Of a stretch of 30,696 nucleotides of DNA, positions 23,887 through 30,696 are shown piece after piece. The stretch's first letter is position 1, and each line of letters starts with the position of its first letter. The DNA comes from Prevotella sp. UBA2755 (GTDB taxonomy: Bacteria > Bacteroidota > Bacteroidia > Bacteroidales > Bacteroidaceae). The DNA is taken from positions 39,404 through 70,099 of the forward strand of contig DEJF01000036.1 of the NCBI GenBank assembly GCA_002353225.1, in the 5' to 3' direction. A program made the position numbers and the translations under genes. The notes beneath the pieces are model-generated. The model had not been told where the DNA came from, made no database searches, and saw only the letters and a program-made list of their open reading frames with translations.

Positions 23887-25254
23887 TTATTTCTTTGCGT
23901 TTCTATTTCTAATAATTCCCATTACTGTTGACTTACCCATACGGATGTTGTCGAGCAACGGACGATGGGCAGGACAAGTGAACTGGCAAGAGCCACACTC
24001 AATACAACTGACCACATCCTCCTGCTCTGAGCGCTCCCAGTTCTGTACAGCGGCAAGTTTGGCGAGCAGATAAGGCTCCAAACCCATCGGACAGACACTG
24101 ACACACTTCGCACAACGGATACAGGGTTGTGGTTCCTTGCGGACAGCCTCGTCACCGGAGATAATCGTTACGGAGTTCGTTCCCTTACAGATAGGCACCT
24201 CAACGGAGGTCAGTGCCTTACCCATCATCGGACCACCAGCCAGTAACTTGTTATCGCCCTCGGGCATTCCGCCACAGGCATCAATCAGGTCCTTCATCGG
24301 CGTTCCCATACGAACGAGGAAGTTGCCGGGGTTGGCAAGACGCTTACCAGTCACGGTGGTATAACGCTCGAAGAGTGGCTTACGCTTCATCACTGCCTCA
24401 TAGACAGCGAAGGCTGTACCTACGTTCTGCACGATAGCACCTACATTCACTGGGATAGCAGGAGGTGCTGGCACCTGACGACGGATGACGGCATCCACCA
24501 GTTGTTTCTCACCACCCTGTGGATAACGCTGCTTCAAAGGAACGACCTCTACCTGATAGGCTGAGCCGTTAAACTTCTCCGCACACTTCTGGGCAAGCAA
24601 CTCGATAGCCTTGGGTTTGTTGGTCTCAATACCAATATAACCAGTGGTCACCTTGGCACCCTTCATCAGCAACTCCAATCCAATCAGTATCTCATCGGCA
24701 TGCTCCATCATCAGGCGATAGTCGGCTGTGATATAAGGCTCACACTCTACGGCATTGATAATCACACACTCAGCCTTTGCCGTTGGCGGAGGAGTCAGTT
24801 TGATGAAAGTGGGGAAACAAGCACCACCCATACCAACGACACCAGCGTCCTTGATACGGCTGACGATCTCCTCTGGTGTCAACTCAGGATGTGCCTCAAC
24901 AGTCTCCAACTTATCGGAACGGTCGATAGACTCTTCCCACTCGTCGCCTTCCACATTAATAATAATAACGGGCTTGCGATAACCGGTAGCATCTATCGCG
25001 GTGTCAATCTTAAACACAGTACCACTGACGGATGAGAAAATAGGAGCAGAGACAAAACCACCAGCCTCGGCAATCATCGTACCCACCTTCACCTTGTCAC
25101 CCTTAGCGACAACAGGCTTGGCTGGAGCACCGATATGCTGGCTCAATGGGAAGATCGCCTGCTTGGGAAGAGCGGCAACCTTGGTCTCTACCTCATGGGT
25201 CAGTTTATTCTCTTCGGGGTGAATACCACCAATACGGAATGTTCTTACGTTCAT
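23887..25254 (-). CDS. rnfC: Rnf complex NADH-binding subunit RnfC
   Basis: A 455-residue RnfC, the peripheral cytoplasmic subunit that reduces NAD+. It begins with the biotinyl/barrel-like domain (LSQHIGAPAKPVVAKGDKV), then the NADH/FMN site GVVGMGGACFPTFIKL, VECEPYITADYRLM and NVGTAFAVYEAV, and ends with two [4Fe-4S] motifs CIRCAKCVSVCP and CIECGSCQFTCP. The long repeat-rich C-terminal tail of enterobacterial RnfC is absent, as in clostridial and Bacteroidota forms. The start overlaps the rnfB stop by ATGA (25251-25254). Confidence 0.96.
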   Translation of the reverse strand: MNVRTFRIGGIHPEENKLTHEVETKVAALPKQAIFPLSQHIGAPAKPVVAKGDKVKVGTMIAEAGGFVSAPIFSSVSGTVFKIDTAIDATGYRKPVIIINVEGDEWEESIDRSDKLETVEAHPELTPEEIVSRIKDAGVVGMGGACFPTFIKLTPPPTAKAECVIINAVECEPYITADYRLMMEHADEILIGLELLMKGAKVTTGYIGIETNKPKAIELLAQKCAEKFNGSAYQVEVVPLKQRYPQGGEKQLVDAVIRRQVPAPPAIPVNVGAIVQNVGTAFAVYEAVMKRKPLFERYTTVTGKRLANPGNFLVRMGTPMKDLIDACGGMPEGDNKLLAGGPMMGKALTSVEVPICKGTNSVTIISGDEAVRKEPQPCIRCAKCVSVCPMGLEPYLLAKLAAVQNWERSEQEDVVSCIECGSCQFTCPAHRPLLDNIRMGKSTVMGIIRNRNAKK

Positions 25255-26177
25255 GCTTGTTCCTCCTTTTCTACTTTAGGGTTACTAGAATCATTCGGAG
25301 TATTCGGAGTACTCGGAGTATTCGGAGCACTATCCACTGGCTTGGGTTTAGGAGCCGGGAAGTTGACAGCATGGATAGCCTTTGTAGGACAAGCCTCCAC
25401 ACACTTCTTACACAGACGGCACTTGTTGAAGTCGATGTAAGAGACATTTCCCTCCATCGTGATGGCGCCAAACTTACACTCTTTCTCACACTTACCACAA
25501 CCGATACAAGCAGCCTTACAAGCCTTCATGGCAACAGGTCCTTTGTCCTTGTTGACACAAGACACAAAGACTCTCCTACCCTTCGGACCCTTCTTACGCA
25601 GTTCGATGATGTGACGCGGACAAGCCTTCACACAAGCGCCACATGAGGTACACTTCTCCTCGTCAACCTCTGGTAATCCTGTCTCGGGGTTCATGTGGAT
25701 GGCATCAAACTGGCAAGCGGCAACACAGTCGCCACATCCCAGACAGCCGAAGCCACATGCCGTCTCACCGGCACCACAGGCATTCATCGCTGCACAAGAG
25801 CGCAAGCCACTGTACTCGGCAATCTTCGGACGGAGAGCACAGGTACCATTACAACGAACGACAGCCACCATCGGCTCACCATTGGCGATTGCCATTCCCA
25901 ACAGATCAGCCACCTTACCCATCACTTCCTGTCCACCAACGGGGCATTTCAAACCGTCAAGGCTTCCTGCGTCAGCACCCTTTACCAGTGCGTCAGCAAG
26001 ACCGCCACAGCCGGCGAAGCCACATCCTCCGCAGTTAGCGCCGGGCAACACTTCCGTCACCTGTGCAATACGGGGATCCTCGTAGACAGCGAATTTCTTG
26101 GAGCAGACATACAGTACGATAGCGGCTATCAAACCGATGCCACCTAATACTGCGACTGCAATCAAAATAAAATTCAT
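25251..26177 (-). CDS. rnfB: Rnf complex ferredoxin-type subunit RnfB
   Basis: A 308-residue RnfB. An N-terminal helix (about 3-25) anchors it; the Fes domain cluster is NCGGCGFAGCGG with a fourth cysteine in KCPVGG. Then come four ferredoxin-type clusters: CGFGCLGCGDCVAACQ, CTSCGACVKACP, CIGCGKCEKECK and CRLCKKCVEACP. It accepts electrons from ferredoxin and passes them to the membrane part. The last ~35 residues are a Pro/Asn/Thr linker encoded partly by four tandem 9-bp repeats (25293-25328), probably disordered. It is the first rnf gene proper, 31 bp after the RseC-like gene. Confidence 0.96.
   Translation of the reverse strand: MNFILIAVAVLGGIGLIAAIVLYVCSKKFAVYEDPRIAQVTEVLPGANCGGCGFAGCGGLADALVKGADAGSLDGLKCPVGGQEVMGKVADLLGMAIANGEPMVAVVRCNGTCALRPKIAEYSGLRSCAAMNACGAGETACGFGCLGCGDCVAACQFDAIHMNPETGLPEVDEEKCTSCGACVKACPRHIIELRKKGPKGRRVFVSCVNKDKGPVAMKACKAACIGCGKCEKECKFGAITMEGNVSYIDFNKCRLCKKCVEACPTKAIHAVNFPAPKPKPVDSAPNTPSTPNTPNDSSNPKVEKEEQA
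25293..25328. repeat. Four tandem 9-bp repeats in rnfB
   Basis: Four adjacent units, ATTCGGAGT (twice), ACTCGGAGT and ATTCGGAGC, encode N/S-T-P units near the RnfB C-terminus on the minus strand. The unit length keeps the frame, so copy-number change would only lengthen or shorten the tail. Confidence 0.9.
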
Positions 26178-26208
26178 AATCTCTTGTATTTGTTTTAGTT
26201 ATATTTGT

Positions 26209-26619
26209 TTATTCAATGATAAATGCCATCTTCCTACGCATCCGATGACGCAACAGGAACAGTAGTCCGTAGTATGGTACTAACGACAGCAGTCCGCTTA
26301 ACGCAGCCAACCCTTCATCACCTGTCCGCCATAATACAAATACTAAGACGGCAATCATCAGGAGAAACGGGAAGCCAAATGCCCATAGCAAGGCACGGGC
26401 TGCCACATCACCAGAGGTCGACACCGTCACAGCGTCACCTACCTTCATGGCTGAAGCATCAGTCTCGAACACATCAACTATTTTCTCTTTAGCCTCTGCA
26501 GCATTGCAATAGCCAGCCACCTTGCATACGGCACATGCAGAGGTCTGGAGGATACGTACATGAACACATCCTTCTTCTATGCTGTCAATGATCCCTTCAT
26601 GACGAATTCTGTTATTCAT
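26209..26619 (-). CDS. RseC/SoxR-reducing system family membrane protein
   Basis: 136 residues from the ATG at 26619 (the TTG nine bases upstream is less likely). It matches the RseC/MucC family: an N-terminal domain with cysteines CAVCKVAGYCNAAE that may hold an Fe-S or metal site, a charged V-x-V core (DAVTVSTSGDVAARALL), and two membrane helices (about 60-80 and 89-105). In gammaproteobacteria RseC is linked to SoxR reduction or sigma-E control; neither role can be transferred with certainty. Its position immediately before rnfB is the usual one in Bacteroidales and suggests a part in Rnf assembly or electron supply. Confidence 0.9.
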   Translation of the reverse strand: MNNRIRHEGIIDSIEEGCVHVRILQTSACAVCKVAGYCNAAEAKEKIVDVFETDASAMKVGDAVTVSTSGDVAARALLWAFGFPFLLMIAVLVFVLWRTGDEGLAALSGLLSLVPYYGLLFLLRHRMRRKMAFIIE

Positions 26620-26645
26620 AGTTTGCAATCTCGACTTAGCAAATG

Positions 26646-26653
26646 CAAAGGTA
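26646..26653 (-). promoter_or_regulatory. Candidate -7 box of the RseC-rnf operon
   Basis: Minus-strand TACCTTTG matches TAnnTTTG, 26 bp before the ATG. The expected -33 place (about 26674-26677) reads only A/T-rich sequence, so this promoter is weaker in form than others in the window. Confidence 0.55.
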
Positions 26654-26687
26654 CGACAAAAAAGCGAATAAAATATGTATAAGAGAA

Positions 26688-26706
26688 AATATTTTTGAAA
26701 AATATT
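26688..26706. repeat. 19-bp A/T palindrome between divergent promoters
   Basis: AATATTTTT (26688-26696), a central G and AAAAATATT (26698-26706) are exact inverted arms. The repeat lies between the RseC-rnf promoter and the promoter of the acidic-protein gene. It could be an operator or an A/T-rich UP-type element; chance symmetry is easier in such biased sequence. Confidence 0.55.
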
Positions 26707-26714
26707 CGTAATCG

Positions 26715-26746
26715 TTTGCAGTTATCCTTTCTTTTAATTACTTTTG
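26715..26746 (+). promoter_or_regulatory. Promoter of the acidic-protein gene
   Basis: TTTG (26715-26718), a 20-bp spacer and TACTTTTG (26739-26746) fit the consensus exactly; the ATG follows 21 bp later. Confidence 0.75.
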
Positions 26747-26767
26747 TAACGTCTTAACAATATAACG

Positions 26768-27208
26768 ATGAAAGCAACAGAGCAAACACTTCTTCAAATT
26801 GAACGCGCTATCCGCAAGGTGGCAGACAAGTTTCCCACCAATGACGAAACAGGTATCTTGACAGATATTCACCTGAGAGTGACACAGGATACAGGTGAGT
26901 TAGTGGCATTTGACGATGATGACAATGAGATTACCAGATGCATCATCGAGCAATGGATAGACAACAAAGATGACAGATTCTATGAGGATGTGGCTGTTGT
27001 GCTCCGTTCTGTTCTCAATAAACAAAAAGACACCATCGAGAAGATGTCCATCCTAAAACCCTACTCCTTTGTCTTGGAAGATGATGACCATGAGCATCTC
27101 GCCGAACTATACTTGGTAGATGACGAGACCGTGATTATCGACCAAGAACTGATGGCAGGTCTTGACCAGGACTTAGACAAATTCTTAGAGGACTTGCTGA
27201 AGGACTGA
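26768..27208 (+). CDS. Acidic cytoplasmic protein of unknown function
   Basis: 146 residues with no family I can name. It is strongly acidic (many Asp/Glu runs such as FDDDDNEIT, VLEDDDHEHL and the C-terminal LDQDLDKFLEDLLKD), has no signal peptide, membrane helix or cysteine cluster motif, and reads as an alpha/beta protein with regular hydrophobic spacing. That, a well-formed promoter and normal codon use support it as a real gene. It is monocistronic and converges on the small lipoprotein gene with a 9-bp gap. Similar short acidic proteins are common in Bacteroidales genomes, but no function follows. Confidence 0.78.
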   Translation: MKATEQTLLQIERAIRKVADKFPTNDETGILTDIHLRVTQDTGELVAFDDDDNEITRCIIEQWIDNKDDRFYEDVAVVLRSVLNKQKDTIEKMSILKPYSFVLEDDDHEHLAELYLVDDETVIIDQELMAGLDQDLDKFLEDLLKD

Positions 27209-27217
27209 CAGTTTCTA

Positions 27218-27484
27218 TTAATAGCCTTCACGGAACATACGCTCTGCCTCTGATGCGTCAGGATGACCTCCTGCCTCTCCTGGAATATCAGGTATCTCCA
27301 ACAAGGGCTCATCTTCCCAATCGTCATTCGTCGTCGTTTCTTTGATATCATTCTTCTGTGCTGTATCAACGGGGATACGCACCTGCTCCATTTGCTTACT
27401 ATGGTCTGTCTTCAGGCGAAAGCGGTTACATCCGACTATTGCCAGAAGTGCCATCACTGCTAATACGTAGAAACTCTTCCTCAT
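27218..27484 (-). CDS. Small lipoprotein of unknown function
   Basis: 88 residues: signal KSFYVLAVMALLAIVGC with Cys19 as the lipidation site, then a short polar, acidic, probably disordered mature chain (NDDWEDEPLLEIPDIPGEAGGHP) ending in ASEAERMFREGY. The second gene of an operon with the glucosaminidase, 21 bp apart, so it may help place or control that wall enzyme; this is inference only. The +2 Asn after the cysteine is not an inner-membrane retention signal by the E. coli rule, which may not apply here. Confidence 0.75.
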   Translation of the reverse strand: MRKSFYVLAVMALLAIVGCNRFRLKTDHSKQMEQVRIPVDTAQKNDIKETTTNDDWEDEPLLEIPDIPGEAGGHPDASEAERMFREGY

Positions 27485-27505
27485 AACTATATCATTTACT
27501 TATTG

Positions 27506-28399
27506 TCATCTTATCCGCAGGACATCACCGACCTTGATCTGGTAATCAGGTGTCAGGTCATTCATCTTATAGAGATACTTCAATCGAATACCGTATCGTT
27601 GCGCTATCGTATACATCGACTCACCGTCCTTCACAACATGGGGACGCTTCTTGTATTCTTTGGGAGCATGGCGACGTTTCTTCTGCAACCAGACGAAATC
27701 GCCTTCCTCTAAGACGGCATTCCTGTCATTCTCATTATACTTTGCCAGTTTCTTGTAGGACACGTCATAGATGTCGCCAATCTTCCGATAGGAGTCACCT
27801 GCCTTAGCAATAACATAATAGTTCTTATTAAACTCGTAAACCCGATATTCTCCCATCTGATAAGCGGAGGATTTCGATTTCGACGACTTCCTGTCGTCAT
27901 ACTCATAGAGTTTATAGAGTTGGATAATGTCTATCAACTGAATAGCATAACGGGGGTTGGTAGCATAGCCACAGGCCTTCAGTCCATAAGCCCATCCTTT
28001 ATAATCATTTAGTTTTAACTTAAACAGCGAACTATACCTGTTGCTGGTACTTAAGAATTTGGAATGGTCCTCATAACTGTCATAGGCATTATCGTAGGCA
28101 CGGAAGCACTCATTACGCTCATCGTCATCATGATAGACTGCTCGTCCCGTCCATCCATGACACTTTATCCCAAAATGATTATTACCTTTAACTGTCAATT
28201 CGCTCTTGCCGGCAGCCGACTCCAAGACACCCTGTGCCAAGGTGATACTCGCTGGTATATGGTAACGTCTCATCTGCTCAATGGCATAATCCTTATATTG
28301 ATCAAAATACTGCTGATATTGCTGGCTCCATTTCATCTGCGCCATCATAGGAACAGACGACATACACACCAACAGCCCGGCAAGAATTATCTTTTTCAT
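27506..28399 (-). CDS. Exported glucosaminidase (GH73) with LysM domains
   Basis: About 297 residues from the ATG at 28399 (an ATG two codons upstream at 28405 is also possible). The signal peptide is KKIILAGLLVCMSSVPMMAQ. A FlgJ-like GH73 domain follows (about 20-160) with the catalytic-site sequence ITLAQGVLESAAGKSEL (Glu60 the likely acid), NNHFGIKC, and YDSYEDHSKFL, then CGYATNPRYA. The C-terminal half has two LysM-like peptidoglycan-binding units, the last one being VKDGESMYTIAQRYG to IKVGDVLRI. It cleaves N-acetylglucosaminyl bonds of peptidoglycan in the periplasm. It heads an operon with a small lipoprotein. Confidence 0.93.
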   Translation of the reverse strand: MKKIILAGLLVCMSSVPMMAQMKWSQQYQQYFDQYKDYAIEQMRRYHIPASITLAQGVLESAAGKSELTVKGNNHFGIKCHGWTGRAVYHDDDERNECFRAYDNAYDSYEDHSKFLSTSNRYSSLFKLKLNDYKGWAYGLKACGYATNPRYAIQLIDIIQLYKLYEYDDRKSSKSKSSAYQMGEYRVYEFNKNYYVIAKAGDSYRKIGDIYDVSYKKLAKYNENDRNAVLEEGDFVWLQKKRRHAPKEYKKRPHVVKDGESMYTIAQRYGIRLKYLYKMNDLTPDYQIKVGDVLRIR

Positions 28400-28417
28400 G
28401 AACATTTATCAATTTAT

Positions 28418-28449
28418 GTTGCAAAAATAAGGAAAAATAATTATATTTG
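28418..28449 (+). promoter_or_regulatory. Promoter of cdd
   Basis: GTTG (28418-28421), a 20-bp spacer and TATATTTG (28442-28449); the ATG is 19 bp downstream of the -7 box. It overlaps the divergent glucosaminidase promoter almost completely. Confidence 0.7.
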
Positions 28450-28453
28450 CAAC
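28422..28453 (-). promoter_or_regulatory. Promoter of the glucosaminidase operon
   Basis: Minus-strand GTTG (28450-28453), a 20-bp spacer and TATTTTTG (28422-28429). The -7 box abuts the -33 box of the opposite promoter. Confidence 0.7.
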
Positions 28454-28468
28454 AAAAAGTAAAAGATT

Positions 28469-28942
28469 ATGAAAGAGTTAGTGCTCAAATCTACTATCTG
28501 CGTGGTACAAAAGGAAGAATTGGCAACTGAAGAACAGGCTTTGGTGAATGATGCCATCGAGGCAACGGCACGTTCCTATGCGCCATATTCCCATTTCCAT
28601 GTCGGTGCGGCTGTCCTTCTGGATAACGGGAAGACGGTGATGGGCTGTAATCAGGAGAACGTATCTTATCCTGCCGGTATCTGCGCGGAACGGTCGGCAA
28701 TCTACGCGGCTGGAGCCCAGTACCCTGACACCCCTATCAAGACGATCGCCATTGCTGCACGTGGCACTGACGGTGAACTACAAGAAGACCCTATCAGCCC
28801 CTGTGGCATCTGCCGACAAGTAATCATCGAGTCAGAGACACGGTTCCGTCGCCCCATACGAATACTCCTGTATGGTACAAAACATATTTATATTATAAAA
28901 GGTATTAAGGATTTAATGCCCCTTAGTTTCACAGATTTCTAA
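28469..28942 (+). CDS. cdd: Cytidine deaminase
   Basis: A 157-residue homotetrameric-type cytidine deaminase that converts cytidine and deoxycytidine to the uridine forms in pyrimidine salvage. The substrate-side HFHVGAAVLLDNG (43-54) is followed by the active-site CAE (Cys72 zinc ligand, Glu74 general base) and the second zinc pair in PCGICRQ (Cys112, Cys115). All catalytic residues are present. The C-terminal part is slightly longer than the short bacterial form. It is monocistronic, with a promoter at 28418-28449, and its last 14 bp overlap the convergent lipoprotein gene. Confidence 0.96.
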   Translation: MKELVLKSTICVVQKEELATEEQALVNDAIEATARSYAPYSHFHVGAAVLLDNGKTVMGCNQENVSYPAGICAERSAIYAAGAQYPDTPIKTIAIAARGTDGELQEDPISPCGICRQVIIESETRFRRPIRILLYGTKHIYIIKGIKDLMPLSFTDF

Positions 28943-30215
28943 GGTCACCTATCTTCTTCTGATAAGCGGGACTTTCTTCCTTGATAGTGAAATTATAGAA
29001 CAGGTTGTCGGTGTCAAAGGTGACGAAGTGTTTCTCACCTTGTATCTCACTCTTTGGAGTTTCCCATATCACATCGACAAACTCTTCTGTATCTCCTGGC
29101 TCTAAGGTCCTTAGAATGCAATTCTCAAAGTAATAATCCACACCATCACCCATGATCACGTCTTCCTCATAACCCGTAACAAGGGTGTTGTCACAGATAA
29201 CGTTACTCTCGGCATCGAAGCGCAAGGCAACACCTCTGTCTGCGGAGAAGGGATAGAACTGGGCTAAGGTGCTATGATTGATATTCACGGAGGAACCTAT
29301 CACATTCAGACAATCGCCCAACGTATTGGTTATCCTGCAACTATCCACAGATGCTGTCGACTCGTTGAGTTCTAATCCTGTTCCCTTGCAATTATGAATC
29401 GTGCATCGAAGCAGGGAGACAGAAGACTTCTGGGCACAGGCAATACCTGTGTAACTGCTCCTCACCTCACAATCCTGAAATACATTATCCTTGGAATCCT
29501 CATGAATGAAGATACCCTTCCATTGACCACTGACACGATCGTAGGGCAGATAGGAGAACATGCGGTCAAGACGGTCACCACGGAACAGACAACTGTCTGC
29601 CTGGATAGTACCTTGAACATCGATGCCTGCACCATCGTGGAAATAGAGTTGGGCATGGGAGAGCGTCAAGGTGGCATCCTTGTTCACGACGATTCCTTTC
29701 TTGAAAACGATGGGCTGACGCTCGTCAATGGTCATATCGCCATCGACAACGAGTTCCTCATCATAGGATATCGCTTTCCAACTATAAGCACTGAGTTTGA
29801 GAGGCTGCTCCCTTCCGTTCTCCAACTTGAAGACCAGCATATCCTCTATCCGCTGGGGAGTGTCTTGCTGGGTATCAGGAGCCGTCAGTTCCACAAAGAC
29901 ACGGATGGAGTCCCCCTTGCGGACCTCAAAGTCATAGGCTACGGAATCGACATAATTACCATCCACATTCACACGGAAACGGGAAGAGGAAGGATGAGTA
30001 AGACGGACCTCGTTAATGCGGATACCCGAATTACCTTTATTATATACCCAGAAGTCGTAGGTACGGGTGGATGTCTGAGTAAAGACGGTATCCATCGCCA
30101 AACTGTCGATGGAAAAGTCTAACACAGCGGATGCGTCTGACGAGAACTTATCGTTGTCAGAACAGCCTACGAACAACGTAGACAGGATGAGTAGTAATAA
30201 AGGAATCCGTTTCAT
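28929..30215 (-). CDS. Predicted right-handed beta-helix lipoprotein
   Basis: 428 residues from the ATG at 30215, which directly begins a lipoprotein signal (KRIPLLLLILSTLFVGC, Cys18). The in-frame extension to 30263 overlaps the rubrerythrin gene and is rejected. After an N-terminal beta domain (VLDFSIDSLAMDTVF and a segment like an abnormal-spindle/immunoglobulin-like domain with FWVYNKGNSGIRINEV), the middle part shows beta-helix rungs: IFIHEDSKDNVFQDCEVRSSYTG, SLLRCTIHNCKGTGLEL, SVDSCRITNTLGDCLNV. No catalytic residues stand out; polysaccharide binding or a surface role is possible. It lies 37 bp after rubrerythrin, with a hairpin across its start codon. Confidence 0.8.
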   Translation of the reverse strand: MKRIPLLLLILSTLFVGCSDNDKFSSDASAVLDFSIDSLAMDTVFTQTSTRTYDFWVYNKGNSGIRINEVRLTHPSSSRFRVNVDGNYVDSVAYDFEVRKGDSIRVFVELTAPDTQQDTPQRIEDMLVFKLENGREQPLKLSAYSWKAISYDEELVVDGDMTIDERQPIVFKKGIVVNKDATLTLSHAQLYFHDGAGIDVQGTIQADSCLFRGDRLDRMFSYLPYDRVSGQWKGIFIHEDSKDNVFQDCEVRSSYTGIACAQKSSVSLLRCTIHNCKGTGLELNESTASVDSCRITNTLGDCLNVIGSSVNINHSTLAQFYPFSADRGVALRFDAESNVICDNTLVTGYEEDVIMGDGVDYYFENCILRTLEPGDTEEFVDVIWETPKSEIQGEKHFVTFDTDNLFYNFTIKEESPAYQKKIGDLRNL

Positions 30216-30237
30216 CTGAAAAAGAAACGGACTCCTT
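30200..30237 (-). terminator. Hairpin after rubrerythrin, across the lipoprotein start codon
   Basis: Arms 30200-30212 and 30225-30237 form a 13-bp stem with one G-U pair on the minus strand; the 12-nt loop contains the lipoprotein ATG. It is followed by a short T-rich stretch, so it may attenuate transcription after rubrerythrin, control translation of the lipoprotein, or both. Confidence 0.55.
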
Positions 30238-30252
30238 GTTATTTTATTGCTT

Positions 30253-30696
30253 TTATTTACCAAAATATCTCTTCAACAAACCAGCAAAGCCTGCACCATG
30301 GCGAGCCTCGTCCTTAGCCATCTCGTGAACAGTGTCGTGGATCGCGTCGAAACCAGCAGCCTTGGCATTCTTGGCAATACGGAACTTATCCTCGCAAGCA
30401 CCAGCCTCTGCGGCAGCACGCTTCTCCAAGTTGGTCTTGGTATCCCAAACGCACTCACCCAACAACTCAGCGAAGCGGGAAGCATGGTCTGCCTCCTCGA
30501 AAGCATAACGCTTGAAAGCCTCGGCAATCTCAGGATAGCCCTCACGGTCTGCCTGACGAGCCATCGCGAGATACATACCTACCTCACCACACTCTCCATT
30601 GAAATGGTTACGCAGGTCCTGGATCATCTCCTCACTGACACCCTCGGGCTTACCGTCACCAATCTTATGAACAGTAGCGTAAGTCATGTCAGCATC
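30253..30696 (-). CDS. Rubrerythrin-family ferritin-like diiron protein (5' end near the edge)
   Basis: A four-helix ferritin-like protein of about 144 or more residues. Diiron ligands are visible in HFNGECGEVGMYLAMARQ, FEEADHASRFAELLGE and VHEMAKDEARHGAGFAGLL. Rubrerythrins reduce peroxide with electrons from rubredoxin or NADH systems and protect anaerobes from oxygen. The C-terminal rubredoxin-like domain (two CxxC pairs) is absent, so this is the short form and needs an external electron donor. An ATG lies at 30687, but the frame stays open to the window edge (Asp-Ala-Asp before it), so the true start may be just outside. It is probably first in its transcript here. Confidence 0.9.
   Translation of the reverse strand, partial: DADMTYATVHKIGDGKPEGVSEEMIQDLRNHFNGECGEVGMYLAMARQADREGYPEIAEAFKRYAFEEADHASRFAELLGECVWDTKTNLEKRAAAEAGACEDKFRIAKNAKAAGFDAIHDTVHEMAKDEARHGAGFAGLLKRYFGK

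Larger units (their letters stand above)
28418..28453. repeat. Inverted repeat formed by interlocked divergent promoters
   Basis: Arms 28418-28429 and 28442-28453 are 12 bp each with one mismatch and a 12-bp spacer; each arm holds one promoter's -33 box and the other's -7 box. Confidence 0.7.

Noticed and set aside
25293..25328. Short tandem repeats as a CRISPR array
   Set aside because: Units are 9 bp, adjacent, without spacers and inside a coding frame.
25643..26147. Several overlapping plus-strand frames opposite rnfB
   Set aside because: They are Ser/His/Gln-rich shadows of the cysteine-rich rnfB sequence.
30216..30263. N-terminal extension of the beta-helix lipoprotein
   Set aside because: It would put 16 polar residues before the lipoprotein signal and overlap rubrerythrin.

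Overview
The window reads as a chromosomal segment of a Bacteroidales bacterium, most likely Prevotellaceae. The evidence is the gene content: DUF4923, DUF4494, a ribosomal protein S16 with a long Ala/Glu tail, the RseC-RnfBCDGEA cluster and the leuA-leuC-leuD-second synthase order. The promoters agree, because many genes are preceded by the Bacteroidota pair TTTG-N19/20-TAnnTTTG instead of -35/-10 boxes, with poor Shine-Dalgarno sequences. Species cannot be fixed by eye. I see no tRNA, rRNA, insertion sequence, phage gene or CRISPR array; it looks like core genome.

Layout. 1-3731: envelope polysaccharide/LPS genes (an edge-truncated glycosyltransferase on +, then a phosphoethanolamine transferase and GT4 glycosyltransferase pair on -). 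3773-4487: rpsP with its own terminator and promoter. 4503-6136: a divergent pair, secreted DUF4923 protein (-) and GT2 glycosyltransferase (+). 6133-13418: a long minus-strand operon, leuA, leuC, an unrecognised lipoprotein, leuD, a second isopropylmalate-synthase-like enzyme (possible citramalate synthase), DUF2461 and a secreted phytase-like esterase; leuB is absent. 13434-15749: a divergent operon of a histidine-kinase-like protein without its phospho-acceptor histidine, translationally coupled to an EFR1-type flavodoxin/ferredoxin. 15750-18245: minus-strand operon of a membrane pseudokinase, DUF4494 and YggS. 18252-20750: PLP aminotransferase and LolC/E-like permease. 20751-21049: the largest non-coding gap, with a 25-bp palindrome and the terminator of the next operon. 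21050-26653: RseC-like protein plus the complete Rnf ferredoxin:NAD+ oxidoreductase (rnfB,C,D,G,E,A). 26715-30696: an acidic protein of unknown function, a LysM glucosaminidase and small lipoprotein, cytidine deaminase, a predicted beta-helix lipoprotein and a rubrerythrin.

How the parts work together. LeuC and LeuD can serve both leucine synthesis and a citramalate route to isoleucine, which fits the second synthase. Rnf couples ferredoxin oxidation to NAD+ reduction and ion pumping; the EFR1 protein and rubrerythrin are further redox functions of an anaerobe. The intergenic DNA is very compact. Divergent promoters are packed back to back, often with palindromes over or between them, and convergent genes commonly overlap at their stop codons. 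I did not identify a clear new defence or mobile system. The most unusual items are the two apparently catalytically altered kinases, the lipoprotein inside the leu operon with leuB missing, and the symmetrical divergent promoter regions.
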